Assembly: GCA_026400355.1 (NCBI GenBank) | Contig: JAPLPE010000023.1 | Coordinates: 25,874-89,873 of the forward strand | Source: Rhodobacterales bacterium | GTDB lineage: Bacteria > Pseudomonadota > Alphaproteobacteria > Rhodobacterales > Rhodobacteraceae | DNA length: 64,000 nucleotides | Direction of reading: 5' to 3' | Shown here: piece after piece, positions 1 through 8,982 of the stretch | How positions within the stretch are numbered: position 1 is the first letter of the stretch | Layout: every line of letters starts with the position of its first letter | The notes under the pieces: generated by a model | Told to the model about the DNA's origin: nothing | The model's database searches: none | What the model saw: only the letters and a program-made list of their open reading frames with translations | Position numbers and translations under genes: made by a program

Positions 1-155
1 GCGATGAGGAGGAGGCCGCTGAACAGGCAGGCCCAGCCCTGTTTCAGCACGAACATCACGAATTCCGCGATGCCCGGCGGCAGGGTCGCGCGCGCCCGGT
101 CGCCCAGCGCGCGTTCGATGGTGCGGGTGCCTGTGTCCTTGGTTCCTGTGGTCAA
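1..155 (-). CDS. DUF817-like membrane protein, N-terminal fragment
   Basis: Only the first ~51 residues lie in the window; the gene continues past base 1. Read on the minus strand, it begins with a polar stretch, then a segment containing EFVMFVLKQGWACLFSGLLL, which opens the first membrane helix. The 'glKqxWaClFgglll' pattern is what I recall from DUF817 integral membrane proteins, whose function is unknown. No in-frame ATG or GTG is present near the start, so a TTG at 155 is the best start I can see; an internal GTG-ATG pair further in is an alternative. Family assignment rests on one short stretch. Confidence 0.5.
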   Translation of the reverse strand, partial: MTTGTKDTGTRTIERALGDRARATLPPGIAEFVMFVLKQGWACLFSGLLLI

Positions 156-218
156 CGGCCGGCACCCCGGACGCCGGGGGCTGTGGCCGGACCCTGAGGG
201 TTCAGGACCCACGCCCGG

Positions 219-602
219 TCAGGGCAGGCTGGCGAGCGGGTCAGGGCCATATCTGTTCTCGGCCCGGATGCCGGGAATGAACATGATCAGTATCGCAAAG
301 ATGCCACCGACATGTGGAAAGATCCCGCTGACAAATCCAAGAATGCCACCGATGTAGGGGATCAGGATGATGAGCACGGCCCATCCGCTCCAGCCGAAGT
401 CACGGCACCGCTGTCCACCGACGGCCCAGGAGGAAATGATCAGCGGGATCATGAGAACGAATGCGATCAGCCCGATCATGTCGGCAAGTACGTAATAAAT
501 GAATCCGCCCAGGCCAGTTACTGCGAGCGAGTAGAGCAGGTAGCTCAGCCTGTTGCGCCGACCCGAAAAGGTGAAGAGGTCTTCAAAGACCGGCTTCGAC
601 AT
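219..602 (-). CDS. DUF805 family membrane protein
   Basis: This 127-residue protein begins MSKPVFEDLFTFSGRRNRL, and the F-x-F-x-GR-x-NR signature at the N-terminus is the hallmark of DUF805 small inner-membrane proteins. Three to four hydrophobic segments follow (about residues 20-60 and 75-120), with the conserved RCRDFGWSGW stretch between them. The open frame extends upstream to 734, but that part lacks any family similarity and covers the hairpin at 664-700. The ATG at 602 has a good AGGGG ribosome site, so it is preferred. Function of the family is unknown. It lies downstream of and co-oriented with glyA, separated by the hairpin, so it is probably its own unit. Confidence 0.8.
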   Translation of the reverse strand: MSKPVFEDLFTFSGRRNRLSYLLYSLAVTGLGGFIYYVLADMIGLIAFVLMIPLIISSWAVGGQRCRDFGWSGWAVLIILIPYIGGILGFVSGIFPHVGGIFAILIMFIPGIRAENRYGPDPLASLP

Positions 603-663
603 ATGTCTGACCCCTTGCCATGTTGCGACGGATGGCTGCGGACCCGTTGAAGACGAAACCAAA

Positions 664-700
664 TGCCGAAACGTGCCGACGACTACTGCACGTTTCGGCA
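664..700 (-). terminator. 13-bp perfect stem-loop after glyA
   Basis: Arms TGCCGAAACGTGC and GCACGTTTCGGCA pair perfectly over 13 bp around an 11-nt loop. On the minus strand it sits about 73 nt after the glyA stop and is followed by TTTGGTTT, so it fits an intrinsic terminator for glyA. It also lies about 62 nt upstream of the DUF805 start, so an operator role there is possible. The stem is directly visible; the role is inferred. Confidence 0.6.
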
Positions 701-772
701 AACTATCAAGCAGCCCGGGCCGTGACCATAGCAATCGGTCAGCCTGTCCCGGGTCTTGGCCCGGCGCCGCCG

Positions 773-2068
773 TCAGAGGTTCGGGTAGATCGGGAAGCGC
801 AGGCAGAGCGTTTCGACCTCGGCCTTTACGGCGTCCTCGACGGCGCCGTTGCCGTCCTCGCCATGCGCGGCGAGCCCGTCAGTAACGCGGACGATCCAGC
901 GACCGATCTGGCGGAACTCTTCCTCGGCAAAGCCGCGCGTCGTGGCGGCGGGGGAGCCGAGGCGGACGCCCGAGGTCACGGTCGGCTTTTCCGGATCAAA
1001 GGGGATGCCGTTCTTGTTGCAGGTAATATGGGCGCGGCCGAGTGCCTTTTCGGTCGCATTGCCCTTGACGCCCTTGGGCCGCAGATCGACGAGCATCAGG
1101 TGCGTGTCGGTGCCGCCGGTGACGATATCGAGGCCACCTTTCATCAGCTCACCCGCCAGCGCCTGCGCGTTCTTGATGACCTGTGTCTGGTAGGTCTTGA
1201 ACTCGGGGCGCAGCGCTTCGCCAAAGGCGACGGCCTTGGCGGCGATGACATGCATCAGGGGCCCGCCCTGGATGCCGGGGAAGACGGCCGAATTGACCTT
1301 CTTCGCAATCGCCTCGTCATTGGTCAGGATCATGCCCCCGCGCGGGCCGCGCAGCGTCTTGTGCGTGGTCGTGGTGGCGACATGGGCATGGGGGAAGGGC
1401 GAGGGATAGAGGCCCGCAGCGACTAGCCCCGCAAAGTGAGCCATATCGACGAGGAGGTAGGCCCCAACCGAATCCGCAATCTTGCGCATTATCGCAAAGT
1501 CAATGATCCGGGGAATGGCCGATCCGCCGGCAATCAGCATCTTGGGCTTGTGTTCCAGTGCCAGCGCCGCGATCTGGTCATAGTCGATCTGGCTGTCCTG
1601 TTTGCGCACCCCATACTGGACCGAGTTGAACCACTTGCCCGACTGGTTGGGCTTGGCCCCGTGGGTCAGGTGGCCGCCAGCATCGAGCGACATGCCAAGG
1701 ATCGTGTCACCGGGCTGGATCAGCGCCTGAAACACGCCCTGGTTGGCCTGAGAGCCCGAGTTCGGCTGAACGTTCGCATAGGTGCAGCCGAACAGTTGCG
1801 TCGCCCGTTCGATGGCAAGGTTTTCCGCGATATCGACATACTGGCAGCCGCCATAATAGCGCTTGCCCGGGTACCCTTCGGCATATTTGTTCGTCATGAC
1901 CGAACCCTGCGCTTCCATCACGGCGGCGGAGACGATGTTCTCGGAGGCGATCAGCTCGATCTCGTGCCGCTGGCGGCCAAGTTCAGAGCGGATCGCGGCG
2001 GCAAGCGCCGGGTCGCGCGTGGCGAGGGATTCGGTGAAAAAGCCGGAGTCGCGGGCGGTGATATTCAT
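773..2068 (-). CDS. glyA: serine hydroxymethyltransferase
   Basis: GlyA interconverts serine and glycine with transfer of a one-carbon unit to tetrahydrofolate, using pyridoxal phosphate in the cytoplasm; it is the main source of C1 units. The 431-residue length is typical. Clear family blocks include [11 protein letters not shown] (residues 37-47), [15 protein letters not shown] (60-74), the PLP-binding Asp-x-x-His block DMAHFAGL (208-215) and [16 protein letters not shown] with Schiff-base Lys237. The open frame runs up to 2149, but family proteins start near [11 protein letters not shown], which matches the ATG at 2068. It is divergent from nadK, with about 175 bp between them. A strong stem-loop follows the stop. 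Confidence 0.97.
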   Translation of the reverse strand: MNITARDSGFFTESLATRDPALAAAIRSELGRQRHEIELIASENIVSAAVMEAQGSVMTNKYAEGYPGKRYYGGCQYVDIAENLAIERATQLFGCTYANVQPNSGSQANQGVFQALIQPGDTILGMSLDAGGHLTHGAKPNQSGKWFNSVQYGVRKQDSQIDYDQIAALALEHKPKMLIAGGSAIPRIIDFAIMRKIADSVGAYLLVDMAHFAGLVAAGLYPSPFPHAHVATTTTHKTLRGPRGGMILTNDEAIAKKVNSAVFPGIQGGPLMHVIAAKAVAFGEALRPEFKTYQTQVIKNAQALAGELMKGGLDIVTGGTDTHLMLVDLRPKGVKGNATEKALGRAHITCNKNGIPFDPEKPTVTSGVRLGSPAATTRGFAEEEFRQIGRWIVRVTDGLAAHGEDGNGAVEDAVKAEVETLCLRFPIYPNL

Positions 2069-2244
2069 GCGGTCACGTCCTGTGTCTGAAAGGCGGGCTT
2101 TGGGGGATATGGTTCTATACCCGACCGGGACCAGTGCCAAAAGGGACAAAACGACCGTGGACGGGCAAGGAACGGCATCGGGCCGCGCTTGCCTTTCGGG
2201 GCAGGGTGCCGGACAAGACAGGGAACAACCGGAAGGCAGGGCGG

Positions 2245-3009
2245 ATGAGTTCGTTGCGGATCGCGTTCACGGCCAGCGAGGCGCCGCTTGCGCAGGAGGC
2301 GCGTGAGCGCCTGGTTGGGCTTTACGGTGACGTCCCGATCGGCGAGGCGGATGCAGTCGTCGCGTTGGGGGGTGATGGCTTCATGCTCCAGACGCTCCAT
2401 GCGACGGAGCGGTTGGATGTGCGCGTCTATGGGATGAACCGGGGCACGGTCGGGTTCCTGATGAACGCATATGCCGAGGAAGACCTTCCTGCGCGGCTTC
2501 TGGCCGCCGAGGAGGCGGTGATCAACCCGCTTTCGATGAAGGCCAAGACTGTTTCAGGCGCAGTCGAAGAGGCGCTTGCGATCAACGAGGTGAGCCTGCT
2601 CCGCGCCGGGCCGCAGGCAGCCAAATTGCGGATCACGGTCGATGGCAAGCTCCGGATGGAGGAACTGGTTTGCGACGGGGCCTTGGTGGCCACGCCTGCG
2701 GGGTCAACAGCCTATAACTATTCCGCCCACGGGCCTGTCCTGCCCATCGGGTCTGAGGTTCTGGCGCTGACCGCCATTGCGCCATTCCGTCCCCGGCGCT
2801 GGCGCGGGGCGCTTTTGCCGATGCGGGCGGTGGTGCGGTTTGATGTGATCGACCCGGACAAGCGTCCCGTGATGGCCGATGCCGATTCGCGGCCCGTCCG
2901 GGATGTGGTTTCGGTCGAGGTGCAGAGTGAGCCGGGCATCCGGCACCGCATCCTTTTCGATCCGGGGCATGGGCTTGAGGAGCGGTTGATCCGGGAACAG
3001 TTTGCGTGA
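2245..3009 (+). CDS. nadK: NAD kinase
   Basis: This cytoplasmic enzyme phosphorylates NAD+ to NADP+. The 254-residue protein carries the diacylglycerol-kinase-like fold signature GGDG at residues 42-45, the NE motif at 114-115 (AINEVSLLR) and the glycine/alanine-rich block [15 protein letters not shown] at 143-157, all diagnostic for NadK. The frame is open from 2134, but the ATG at 2245 follows a GGAAGGCAGGG ribosome site and matches the usual family N-terminus. It is divergently oriented from glyA and appears monocistronic, since the next gene converges on it. Confidence 0.96.
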   Translation: MSSLRIAFTASEAPLAQEARERLVGLYGDVPIGEADAVVALGGDGFMLQTLHATERLDVRVYGMNRGTVGFLMNAYAEEDLPARLLAAEEAVINPLSMKAKTVSGAVEEALAINEVSLLRAGPQAAKLRITVDGKLRMEELVCDGALVATPAGSTAYNYSAHGPVLPIGSEVLALTAIAPFRPRRWRGALLPMRAVVRFDVIDPDKRPVMADADSRPVRDVVSVEVQSEPGIRHRILFDPGHGLEERLIREQFA

Positions 3010-3084
3010 GCCGCTGAACTCGCCGTTTGTCACTGACGCATCCCATCGACTGGGAGGTCGATCTGAGGGGTGGTCTTGCGGAGA

Positions 3085-3894
3085 CTACTGTCTGGTCAGA
3101 CGTGCATAGAGGATCAGTTCGGGTCTGTATTCGAAGTGCATCCCGTCGTAGTGATGCCACTTGCCGCCCCAGATGAATCCGTAGCGTTCAAAGGCTGCGA
3201 CCAGTTCGGTCGGCATCTTGTTGTCATAGGGGCCGGCATCGCCTTCGGGCCGGCCGGACCAGCGCCAGTAGCCGCCGAGTTCGGTGTTCAGGTCAATGGC
3301 GGCACCAAAGCTGTGCGATGACTGGCGGTCGGTGCCCGCGATGACGCGCCAGTTGAAGCTGCCGCCGGACTGATCGAAAAAGACATCATAGAGCGGGGAG
3401 GACAGGGCAAGCGCCGTCAGGGCGGCGGCGAGTTGCGTGTCGACACAGTTCCGTGTCGTTACGTTGAACCCTGTCTGCACGGTTTGACCATCGTAGGCGA
3501 CAGCCACAAGCGTTGCCCGAGCGGCGGATTCTCTGTCGGCATAGAGGGCGCGAAAGAAGACCTCGTTCCGGACGCGGCCGGGGTCGAAATAGGGTTGCAT
3601 CCGGGCGTCGAGGTCAAAGGCGATCGGGTAGGCGTAGACGAACATGTCGCCGATGGTCGCGCCGTCGAGGCGGTCTTGTGCCGAGATGTCCCGCGCGGGG
3701 GCGAAGGGGATCGCGGCTCCGTCTGGCGTAACGATAGCTGCGCCGTTCACCGTGCTGCCGGGGTAGGCGATTTCGAGCGCGGTGGCGACGGGGTCGCCCC
3801 CCGCCGGGAGTGGGATCGTGAGGAAGTCGCGCGGCGTGCAGGCGGCTTTGAGCGGAGCGGTCCACAGAACGAGGAGGAGGGCAAGGCGGAGCAT
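3085..3894 (-). CDS. periplasmic M15 family D-Ala-D-Ala carboxypeptidase-like protein
   Basis: A 269-residue exported protein with an N-terminal signal peptide (residues 1-18, ending AACTP). The C-terminal third holds the M15 zinc peptidase core: SSHSFGAAIDLN (S193, zinc ligands H194 and D201) and WHHYDGMHFEYRPEL (third ligand H253), with a GFIWGG strand just before it. Such enzymes trim peptidoglycan stem peptides or act as L,D/D,D-endopeptidases. The N-terminal ~140 residues are not recognised; they may be a substrate or wall-binding domain. It converges with nadK and is divergent from the curlin gene. The exact cleavage specificity cannot be told from sequence. Confidence 0.85.
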   Translation of the reverse strand: MLRLALLLVLWTAPLKAACTPRDFLTIPLPAGGDPVATALEIAYPGSTVNGAAIVTPDGAAIPFAPARDISAQDRLDGATIGDMFVYAYPIAFDLDARMQPYFDPGRVRNEVFFRALYADRESAARATLVAVAYDGQTVQTGFNVTTRNCVDTQLAAALTALALSSPLYDVFFDQSGGSFNWRVIAGTDRQSSHSFGAAIDLNTELGGYWRWSGRPEGDAGPYDNKMPTELVAAFERYGFIWGGKWHHYDGMHFEYRPELILYARLTRQ

Positions 3895-4111
3895 GGGCCG
3901 GTCCTTTGGCTACCTCTGATGAGCCTAGCCCTGATGCCCGCAGGATTGAACCGTCATCACGATAACAAAGAGAGATAGGCGATAGCAGCCGGGTGCCGGG
4001 CCGATAGCGGGGCGGCGATATAGGTTGCTGCGGCCAGTCGTGCCGTTCTGAACCTGTCGGTCGGGGCGATTGTTGCCCCGGACCGGTGGCAACAGACCCG
4101 GAGTGGATGAC

Positions 4112-4549
4112 ATGACGATAAAGACGATGACTGTTTTGGTAACGCTGGCGGCGGCCCTTGTGCTGGGGGCGGCCCCCGTGACGGCGGACGGGAACCGCGC
4201 CGCACTGACCCAGTCAGGCTGGCAGAATGGCGTGGGGATCGCGCAGTACGGCTGGCGCAACCAGATGACGGTGACGCAGCAGGGCTGGCAGAACACCACG
4301 ATTTCGACCCAGGACGGGGCCCGCAACCGCACGGTGGTGGGGCAGCAGGGCTATCGCAATTCGGCGACGACGTCACAGCAGGGGCGGTGCAACGTGCTGG
4401 GCGTGGCGCAGTTCGGGACAGGCAACACGGCCGATGTGGCGCAGACGGGCGGGTGCAATGCGCTGTCCGTCATTCAGGTGGGCAATGGGAATTCTGTCTC
4501 GACCCATCAATACGGCACCGGCAATGTGCAGGTGATCGTTCAGGACTGA
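4112..4549 (+). CDS. curlin-repeat amyloid subunit (CsgA/CsgB-like)
   Basis: A 145-residue secreted protein. A signal peptide ends around VTA-DG (residue 25). The mature part is almost entirely ten back-to-back 11-residue units of the form Q-x-G-x-x-N-x5, starting at TQSGWQN and ending NVQVIVQ; every Q-to-Q step is 11 residues. This is the curlin repeat that stacks into the cross-beta core of curli fibres. Two units carry Cys in the position before Asn (GRCN, GGCN), unusual for curlins. The ATG at 4112 is chosen because it begins the signal peptide; the frame is open from 4070. The CsgH-like gene follows 72 bp downstream. No csgG, csgE or csgF is in the window, so export must be encoded elsewhere. 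Confidence 0.88.
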   Translation: MTIKTMTVLVTLAAALVLGAAPVTADGNRAALTQSGWQNGVGIAQYGWRNQMTVTQQGWQNTTISTQDGARNRTVVGQQGYRNSATTSQQGRCNVLGVAQFGTGNTADVAQTGGCNALSVIQVGNGNSVSTHQYGTGNVQVIVQD

Positions 4550-4558
4550 TCCGGCCTG

Positions 4559-4589
4559 TCACCGGGGTGTGGCTTCAGCATCCCGGTGA
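4559..4589 (+). terminator. stem-loop between curlin gene and csgH
   Basis: Arms TCACCGGG and CCCGGTGA form an 8-bp stem with a 15-nt loop, starting 9 nt after the curlin stop. There is no clear T-run, so full termination is doubtful. It could reduce read-through or protect the upstream transcript end, keeping the structural subunit more abundant than CsgH. The stem is seen; the role is inferred. Confidence 0.4.
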
Positions 4590-4621
4590 AGGCCAACTCA
4601 TTGAAATGATGGAGGTGTGAG

Positions 4622-4978
4622 ATGGTCCTGCGTTCGCCGTTGCTGATTGTCCTGACGGCCCTGTTCCTTGCCGCATGTGCGCTGTCGGGCGTCGTGCCGC
4701 GCCCAGCCGGTGACCCGCGCGGCGCGTTGAGTTGCGCGCTGGTTGTGGACGGGACGGGTTTTGAAGGCCGCCTGACAGCCCGCGAGACTGTGGCGGGAGA
4801 CTATGCGATACGCCTTAGTTCCGGGGGTGTGTCCATCGACCAGTCGGGTGAGTTTGCAGCCCGGCCGGGTGAGGTCTTGTTGCTGGGGTCAGGCGCCCTT
4901 GGCGGGAGTGCCTTTGACGTGCTGATGCGGGTGACGGCCGAGGGGCGGGACTATCCGTGCACTGTCACTCAGCCGTAG
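4622..4978 (+). CDS. csgH: CsgH-like curli assembly lipoprotein
   Basis: This 118-residue protein has a lipoprotein signal with lipobox LAAC, the modified Cys being residue 19, so it is predicted to sit on a membrane facing the periplasm. The mature part resembles the compact beta-sandwich of CsgH: a Cys-containing first strand (LSCALVVDG), the block YAIRLSSGGVSIDQSGEFAA, then RPGE and a C-terminal Cys (YPCTV), compatible with a conserved disulfide. CsgH is known as an alphaproteobacterial periplasmic protein that restrains premature curlin amyloid formation. Its place directly behind a curlin-repeat gene supports this. A GGAGG ribosome site lies 6 nt before the ATG. It overlaps the convergent maeB end by about 10 bp. 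Typical CsgH is soluble, so the lipobox is a notable variation. Confidence 0.75.
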   Translation: MVLRSPLLIVLTALFLAACALSGVVPRPAGDPRGALSCALVVDGTGFEGRLTARETVAGDYAIRLSSGGVSIDQSGEFAARPGEVLLLGSGALGGSAFDVLMRVTAEGRDYPCTVTQP

Positions 4979-7251
4979 TGCTCGACCGGGGTGCCGGCGA
5001 GGGCCGAGATGTTGAGCAGGCCGCGCGCGGTGATCGACGGGGTGACGATATGCGCGCGGTTGCCCATGCCCATCAGGATGGGGCCGACTTCTAGCCCGCC
5101 GCCCTTCATCTTGAGGATGTTGCGCACGCCCGAAGCCGCATCCGTGTTCGCGAAGACCAGCGCGTTGGCGGGGCCGGTGAGGCGGGATCCGGGGAAGATG
5201 CGGTCGCGGAGTTCCGTGTCGAGGGCAGCGTCGACATGCATCTCGCCCTCATAGACGAAATCGCGCGGGGCCGAGTCGAGGATGGCCAGCGCCCCGCGCA
5301 TGCGGCGGCCGGTATCGCAGTCGAGGTTGCCGAACTGCGAATGCGAGCAGAGCGCGATCCGGGGTTCCACGCCAAAGCGGCGGACATGGCGGGCGCAGCC
5401 GATGACGGTTTCGGCGATCTGCTGCGGCGTCGGTTCGGGATGGACCTGTGTATCAGCGATAAAGAGCGGTCCGTCTTCAAGGATCATCAGGGATAGCGCC
5501 GCTGTAGGGCGCAGCCGCGCAGTGCCCAGCACCTGCTGGATGTAGTTGAGATGCCAGAGGAATTGCCCGAAAGTGCCGCAGATCATGCTGTCCGCCTCGC
5601 CTCGGTGAACCATGACAGCAGCGATCGCAGTCGAGTTCGTCCGCATGACAGCGCGGGCAAGGTCGGGGGTGACGCCACGACGCGCCATGATCTCGTGATA
5701 GGTGCCCCAATAGTCGCGGTAGCGCGGGTCGTTTTCCGGGTTCACGACATTGAAATCGACGCCGGGACGGATCGTCAGGCCATAGCGTTCGCAGCGCTGG
5801 GCGATGACGTCTGGGCGGCCGACAAGGATCGGGGTGTCACCGAATTCCTCAAGAACCGCTTGCGACGCACGCAGGATGCGTTCGTCCTCGCCTTCGGCAA
5901 AGACGATCTTTTGGTGCGAGGCACGGGCGGCCTCGAACACGGGGCGCATGATGAGGGCGGATTTGAAAACCGAACCGTTCAGCTTTTCACGGTAGGATTT
6001 CATGTCGTCGATGGGCCTGGTGGCAACACCGGTGTCCATCGCGGCTTGGGCCACAGCAGAGGCGACGACGCCGATCAGGCGGGGGTCAAACGGCTTTGGG
6101 ATCAGGTAATCTGGGCCGAAGGTCATCTGTTCACCGCGATAGGCGGCGGCGGCTTCGGCGCTTGTCGTGGTGCGGGCGAGTTCGGCAATGCCGGAGATGC
6201 AGGCCAGTTCCATCTGATCATTTATCTGGGTCGCGCCGACGTCAAGTGCGCCGCGGAAGATAAAGGGGAAGCAGAGGACATTGTTGACCTGATTGGGATA
6301 ATCGCTGCGGCCGGTGGCGATGATCGCATCGGGGGCCACGGCGCGGGCGGCGGCCGGGTCAATCTCTGGTGAGGGGTTGGCGAGGGCGAAGATGATCGGG
6401 CGGGGGGCCATTTTCTGCACCATCGCGGGCGTCAGAACGCCGGGGCCGGAGAGGCCGAGGAACAGGTCAGCACCGTCGATCACGTCTGAAAGAGTGGCGG
6501 GCGTGGAGCCTTGGGCATAGGCGGCCTTTTGGGGCGTCATGTCACTTTCGCGACCATGATGGACAATTCCGTTCAGATCACAAAGCCAGACGTTTTCCCG
6601 TTTTGCGCCGAGTTTCAGTAACATATTGAGGCAGGCGATTCCTGCCGCGCCGCCGCCGGTTGAAACAATCTTGACGTTTTCGAATGTCTTGCCAGCAACG
6701 AGGAGCGCATTAGTTGTCGCCGCACCCACAACGATGGCGGTCCCGTGCTGGTCGTCGTGAAAGACCGGTATCTTCATTCGTTCGCGGCAAAGCCGTTCGA
6801 CGGTGAAGCATTCGGGGGCCTTGATGTCTTCGAGATTGATCGCGCCAAAGGTCGGTTCGAGTGCGCAGATGATGGCGGCGAGTTTCTCGGGGTCAGGCTC
6901 GTTGAGTTCGATATCGAAACAATCGATATTGGCAAATTTCTTGAAGAGAACTGCCTTGCCCTCCATCACCGGTTTTGACGCAAGGCCGCCGATGTTGCCT
7001 AGGCCAAGGACGGCAGTCCCATTGGTGACGACGCCGACCAGATTTCCGCGCGATGTGTAATCGCGGGCGGTTGCGGGGTTGGCTTTGATCTCGAGGCAGG
7101 CCTCGGCCACGCCAGGGGAATAGGCGCGGGCAAGGTCGCGACCGTTGGCAAGGGGTTTGGTCGCCCGGATCTCGAGCTTACCAGGTTTGGGGTAGCGGTG
7201 ATAGTCCAGCGCGGCCTGCCGGAGATTTGGATCCGTGGTGTTGTCGGCCAT
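4969..7251 (-). CDS. maeB: NADP-dependent malic enzyme with C-terminal phosphotransacetylase-like domain
   Basis: MaeB oxidatively decarboxylates malate to pyruvate with NADP+, supplying NADPH and linking the TCA cycle to pyruvate. The 760-residue length fits the long MaeB form. Order of domains: malic N-terminal domain (~18-150; [10 protein letters not shown] and [11 protein letters not shown]), NAD-binding domain (~160-400; [11 protein letters not shown] then the Rossmann loop [10 protein letters not shown]), and a PTA_PTB-like domain (~430-750; [15 protein letters not shown]). In known MaeB proteins the PTA part is regulatory (acetyl-CoA sensing), not catalytic. The frame is open back to 8541, but residues before [12 protein letters not shown] are antisense to the cupin gene; the ATG at 7251 has GGAGAGG 11 nt upstream. 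A perfect 14-bp palindrome lies 25 bp upstream. Confidence 0.95.
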   Translation of the reverse strand: MADNTTDPNLRQAALDYHRYPKPGKLEIRATKPLANGRDLARAYSPGVAEACLEIKANPATARDYTSRGNLVGVVTNGTAVLGLGNIGGLASKPVMEGKAVLFKKFANIDCFDIELNEPDPEKLAAIICALEPTFGAINLEDIKAPECFTVERLCRERMKIPVFHDDQHGTAIVVGAATTNALLVAGKTFENVKIVSTGGGAAGIACLNMLLKLGAKRENVWLCDLNGIVHHGRESDMTPQKAAYAQGSTPATLSDVIDGADLFLGLSGPGVLTPAMVQKMAPRPIIFALANPSPEIDPAAARAVAPDAIIATGRSDYPNQVNNVLCFPFIFRGALDVGATQINDQMELACISGIAELARTTTSAEAAAAYRGEQMTFGPDYLIPKPFDPRLIGVVASAVAQAAMDTGVATRPIDDMKSYREKLNGSVFKSALIMRPVFEAARASHQKIVFAEGEDERILRASQAVLEEFGDTPILVGRPDVIAQRCERYGLTIRPGVDFNVVNPENDPRYRDYWGTYHEIMARRGVTPDLARAVMRTNSTAIAAVMVHRGEADSMICGTFGQFLWHLNYIQQVLGTARLRPTAALSLMILEDGPLFIADTQVHPEPTPQQIAETVIGCARHVRRFGVEPRIALCSHSQFGNLDCDTGRRMRGALAILDSAPRDFVYEGEMHVDAALDTELRDRIFPGSRLTGPANALVFANTDAASGVRNILKMKGGGLEVGPILMGMGNRAHIVTPSITARGLLNISALAGTPVEHYG

Positions 7252-7275
7252 GACGCGGTGCCTCTCCAAGGAATT

Positions 7276-7289
7276 GTTTAACGTTAAAC
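7276..7289. promoter_or_regulatory. 14-bp perfect palindrome upstream of maeB
   Basis: GTTTAACGTTAAAC is self-complementary over all 14 bases, is the only AT-rich word in this intergenic gap, and lies 25-38 bp upstream of the maeB ATG and 86 bp upstream of the divergent cupin ATG. It has the look of a dimeric repressor or activator site, perhaps a LacI, GntR or TetR type. The binding protein cannot be named from sequence. Confidence 0.5.
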
Positions 7290-7374
7290 TATCAGTTTGC
7301 GCGAGCGGTCGGCTTGGTAGAGCATGAATGTGCCCCTCTTGCAAATCGCGGGCGGTGCGGACAGGGTCAGGGGC

Positions 7375-8466
7375 ATGACACAGAGCCCTGACATCCGCGC
7401 CGAAGTGCGCCTGCCCACCACCGATCTGCGTGCTGATCTGCTGTTCTTTGGCAAGGTTCTGGGTATGCGAATGGACATGATCTATCCTGCCGACAACCCG
7501 TCGGTTGCGGTGTTTTCCGGGCATGGGCTGCGGGTGCGGCTGATGGAAGGTCTGAGTGACGCGCCGGGCCTGTTGCGCATCCTGACGGATGATGCGGGCT
7601 TTGCCGGGGGGGAGCGCAGCCTGACCGCGCCGGGCGGCACGCGGGTCGAGGTCGATGAACTGAACCCGCCGCTCGTGCTGCCGCCGACAGAACATGCTTT
7701 TGTTGTCAGACGGTTGGCCGATCAAGCGCCTTGGGTCATCGGACGGGCTGGGATGCAGTACCGCGATCTGGTGCCCTCTCGTCTGGGCGGGGCGATCATC
7801 GCGAGCCATATCCGCATCCCCGACGGCGGTCCGGTGCCGGACATGGTGCATTTCCACAAGATCGGGTTTCAGCTGATCTTTTGCATCCGGGGCTGGGTCG
7901 ATGTGCTTTATGAGGATCAGGGAGGCCTGCTGCGACTGACGGCAGGCGATTGCTTTATCCAGCCGCCCGAAATCCGGCACAGGGTGATGGAGGCGTCCGA
8001 CGGGATCGAGGTGATCGAGATCGGGGTGCCTGCGGAACATGTGACCGAAATCGATCACGAGATGACGCTGCCCACGCCGCATCTGCGGCCTGACCGGGAA
8101 TGGCAAGGGCAGCGGTTCGTCCACAATCCGGGCCGCGACGGGGTGTGGGAGCCGTTCCGCCTGCCAGGTTACGTGGCGCGGGACACGACGATCAATGCGA
8201 ACACAAAGGGTGTCGCGGCGGTACAGGTCGTGCGGCGCGGGCCGGGCGCGCCGGTGTGGGCGCGGCATGATGCAGATATCCTCTTTGGTTTTGTGATGGC
8301 CGGAGGCCTGACGCTTGAAGGTGAAGGGAAGAAGCCCTTTGCACTTGCTGCCGGCGATGCCTTTGTCATTCCGCCGGGGCTGCGGACGCGATGGGCCGAT
8401 CCTTCCGAGGAACTTGAAATCCTTGAGGTTGCCCTGCCGGGCCCGTTCACGACAATTCCCGACTGA
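7375..8466 (+). CDS. glyoxalase-like/double-cupin protein of unknown function
   Basis: A 363-residue protein made of three small beta-rich parts. Residues ~5-75 (EVRLPTTDLRADLLFFGKVL) resemble a glyoxalase/VOC half-module. Residues ~150-230 form a cupin with MVHFHKIGFQLIFCIRG, LLRLTAGDCFIQPPEIRH as its two metal-binding motifs. A second cupin (~270-355) has WARHDADILFGFVMAG and FALAAGDAFVIPPGLRTRW. Cupins of this layout are often metal-dependent dioxygenases or sugar-binding enzymes; the substrate is not evident. The frame begins at 7324, but MTQSPDIRAEVRLP at 7375 is a more natural start; both are possible. It is divergent from maeB. A GC-rich dispersed element follows the stop. Confidence 0.75.
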   Translation: MTQSPDIRAEVRLPTTDLRADLLFFGKVLGMRMDMIYPADNPSVAVFSGHGLRVRLMEGLSDAPGLLRILTDDAGFAGGERSLTAPGGTRVEVDELNPPLVLPPTEHAFVVRRLADQAPWVIGRAGMQYRDLVPSRLGGAIIASHIRIPDGGPVPDMVHFHKIGFQLIFCIRGWVDVLYEDQGGLLRLTAGDCFIQPPEIRHRVMEASDGIEVIEIGVPAEHVTEIDHEMTLPTPHLRPDREWQGQRFVHNPGRDGVWEPFRLPGYVARDTTINANTKGVAAVQVVRRGPGAPVWARHDADILFGFVMAGGLTLEGEGKKPFALAAGDAFVIPPGLRTRWADPSEELEILEVALPGPFTTIPD

Positions 8467-8470
8467 TCCA

Positions 8471-8540
8471 TTCTCTGTCGACAAATATCCCGGGGGGCGC
8501 GGAACGCGCGGGGGGCAGCGCGCCCCTGACCCCGCTTGCA
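8471..8540. repeat. dispersed GC-rich intergenic element, copy 1
   Basis: The stretch runs TTCT...AAATATCCC and then a G-run block GGGGGGCAGCGCGCCCC capable of a hairpin. Related stretches with AAATA followed by GGGG(G)C-AG-GCCCC lie at 44143-44202 and 51089-51131, each directly after or at the end of a gene. I recall similar elements behind many Rhodobacteraceae genes. It may serve as a 3' stabilising or terminating element. Confidence 0.5.
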
Positions 8541-8589
8541 ATAGGGCGCGGCACGTCGGATGCTGCGCCCAAGATTAAAGGAGAGAGAG

Positions 8590-8982
8590 ATGTCGCTGCT
8601 TGATACCGCCCGCACCGCACGGGAGATGGCCTATGCGCCCTATTCAAAGTTCAAGGTCGGTGCGGCGATCCGGGCGGCGTCGGGCGCGGTATATGCCGGG
8701 GTGAATGTCGAGAATGCGGCCTATCCCGAGGGCACATGTGCCGAAGCCGGGGCAATTGCCGCGATGGTTCTGGCCGGTGACACGAAGATTGCTGAGGTGG
8801 CTGTGATTGCGGGTTCGACCGTTCCGGTGAGCCCTTGCGGTGGATGCCGGCAAAAGCTGGCGGAATTCGGGGATGCTTCTGTCAGGGTGACGATGGCCAA
8901 TATGGTGGGGGATGAGCGGGTGATGACGCTCGCCGAGCTCTTGCCTGGTGCATTTCATCAGGACCATATGGGCGAGCATTGA
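8590..8982 (+). CDS. cdd: cytidine deaminase
   Basis: Cdd hydrolytically deaminates cytidine and deoxycytidine to uridine and deoxyuridine in the first step of pyrimidine nucleoside salvage. The 130-residue size is that of the small homotetrameric form. The zinc site is complete: C50-A51-E52 (GTCAEAGAI, with the catalytic Glu) and PCGGCRQ with Cys83 and Cys86. The N-terminal YAPYSKFKVGAA block binds the nucleoside. A strong AGGAGAGAGAG ribosome site supports the ATG at 8590. It is the first gene of a five-gene salvage operon; its TGA overlaps the deoA ATG by one base. Confidence 0.96.
   Translation: MSLLDTARTAREMAYAPYSKFKVGAAIRAASGAVYAGVNVENAAYPEGTCAEAGAIAAMVLAGDTKIAEVAVIAGSTVPVSPCGGCRQKLAEFGDASVRVTMANMVGDERVMTLAELLPGAFHQDHMGEH

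Noticed and set aside
4150..4549. Regular short repeats that could be taken for a CRISPR array.
   Set aside because: The 33-bp period follows the 11-residue curlin repeat in a single reading frame; spacers are not unique and there is no leader or cas gene.
4969..8541. A 1190-codon open frame on the minus strand that could be read as a fusion of maeB with an N-terminal ~430-residue domain.
   Set aside because: The added part is antisense to the cupin gene, rich in Pro/Arg/His as expected for a shadow frame, and family similarity and a ribosome site start at the ATG at 7251.
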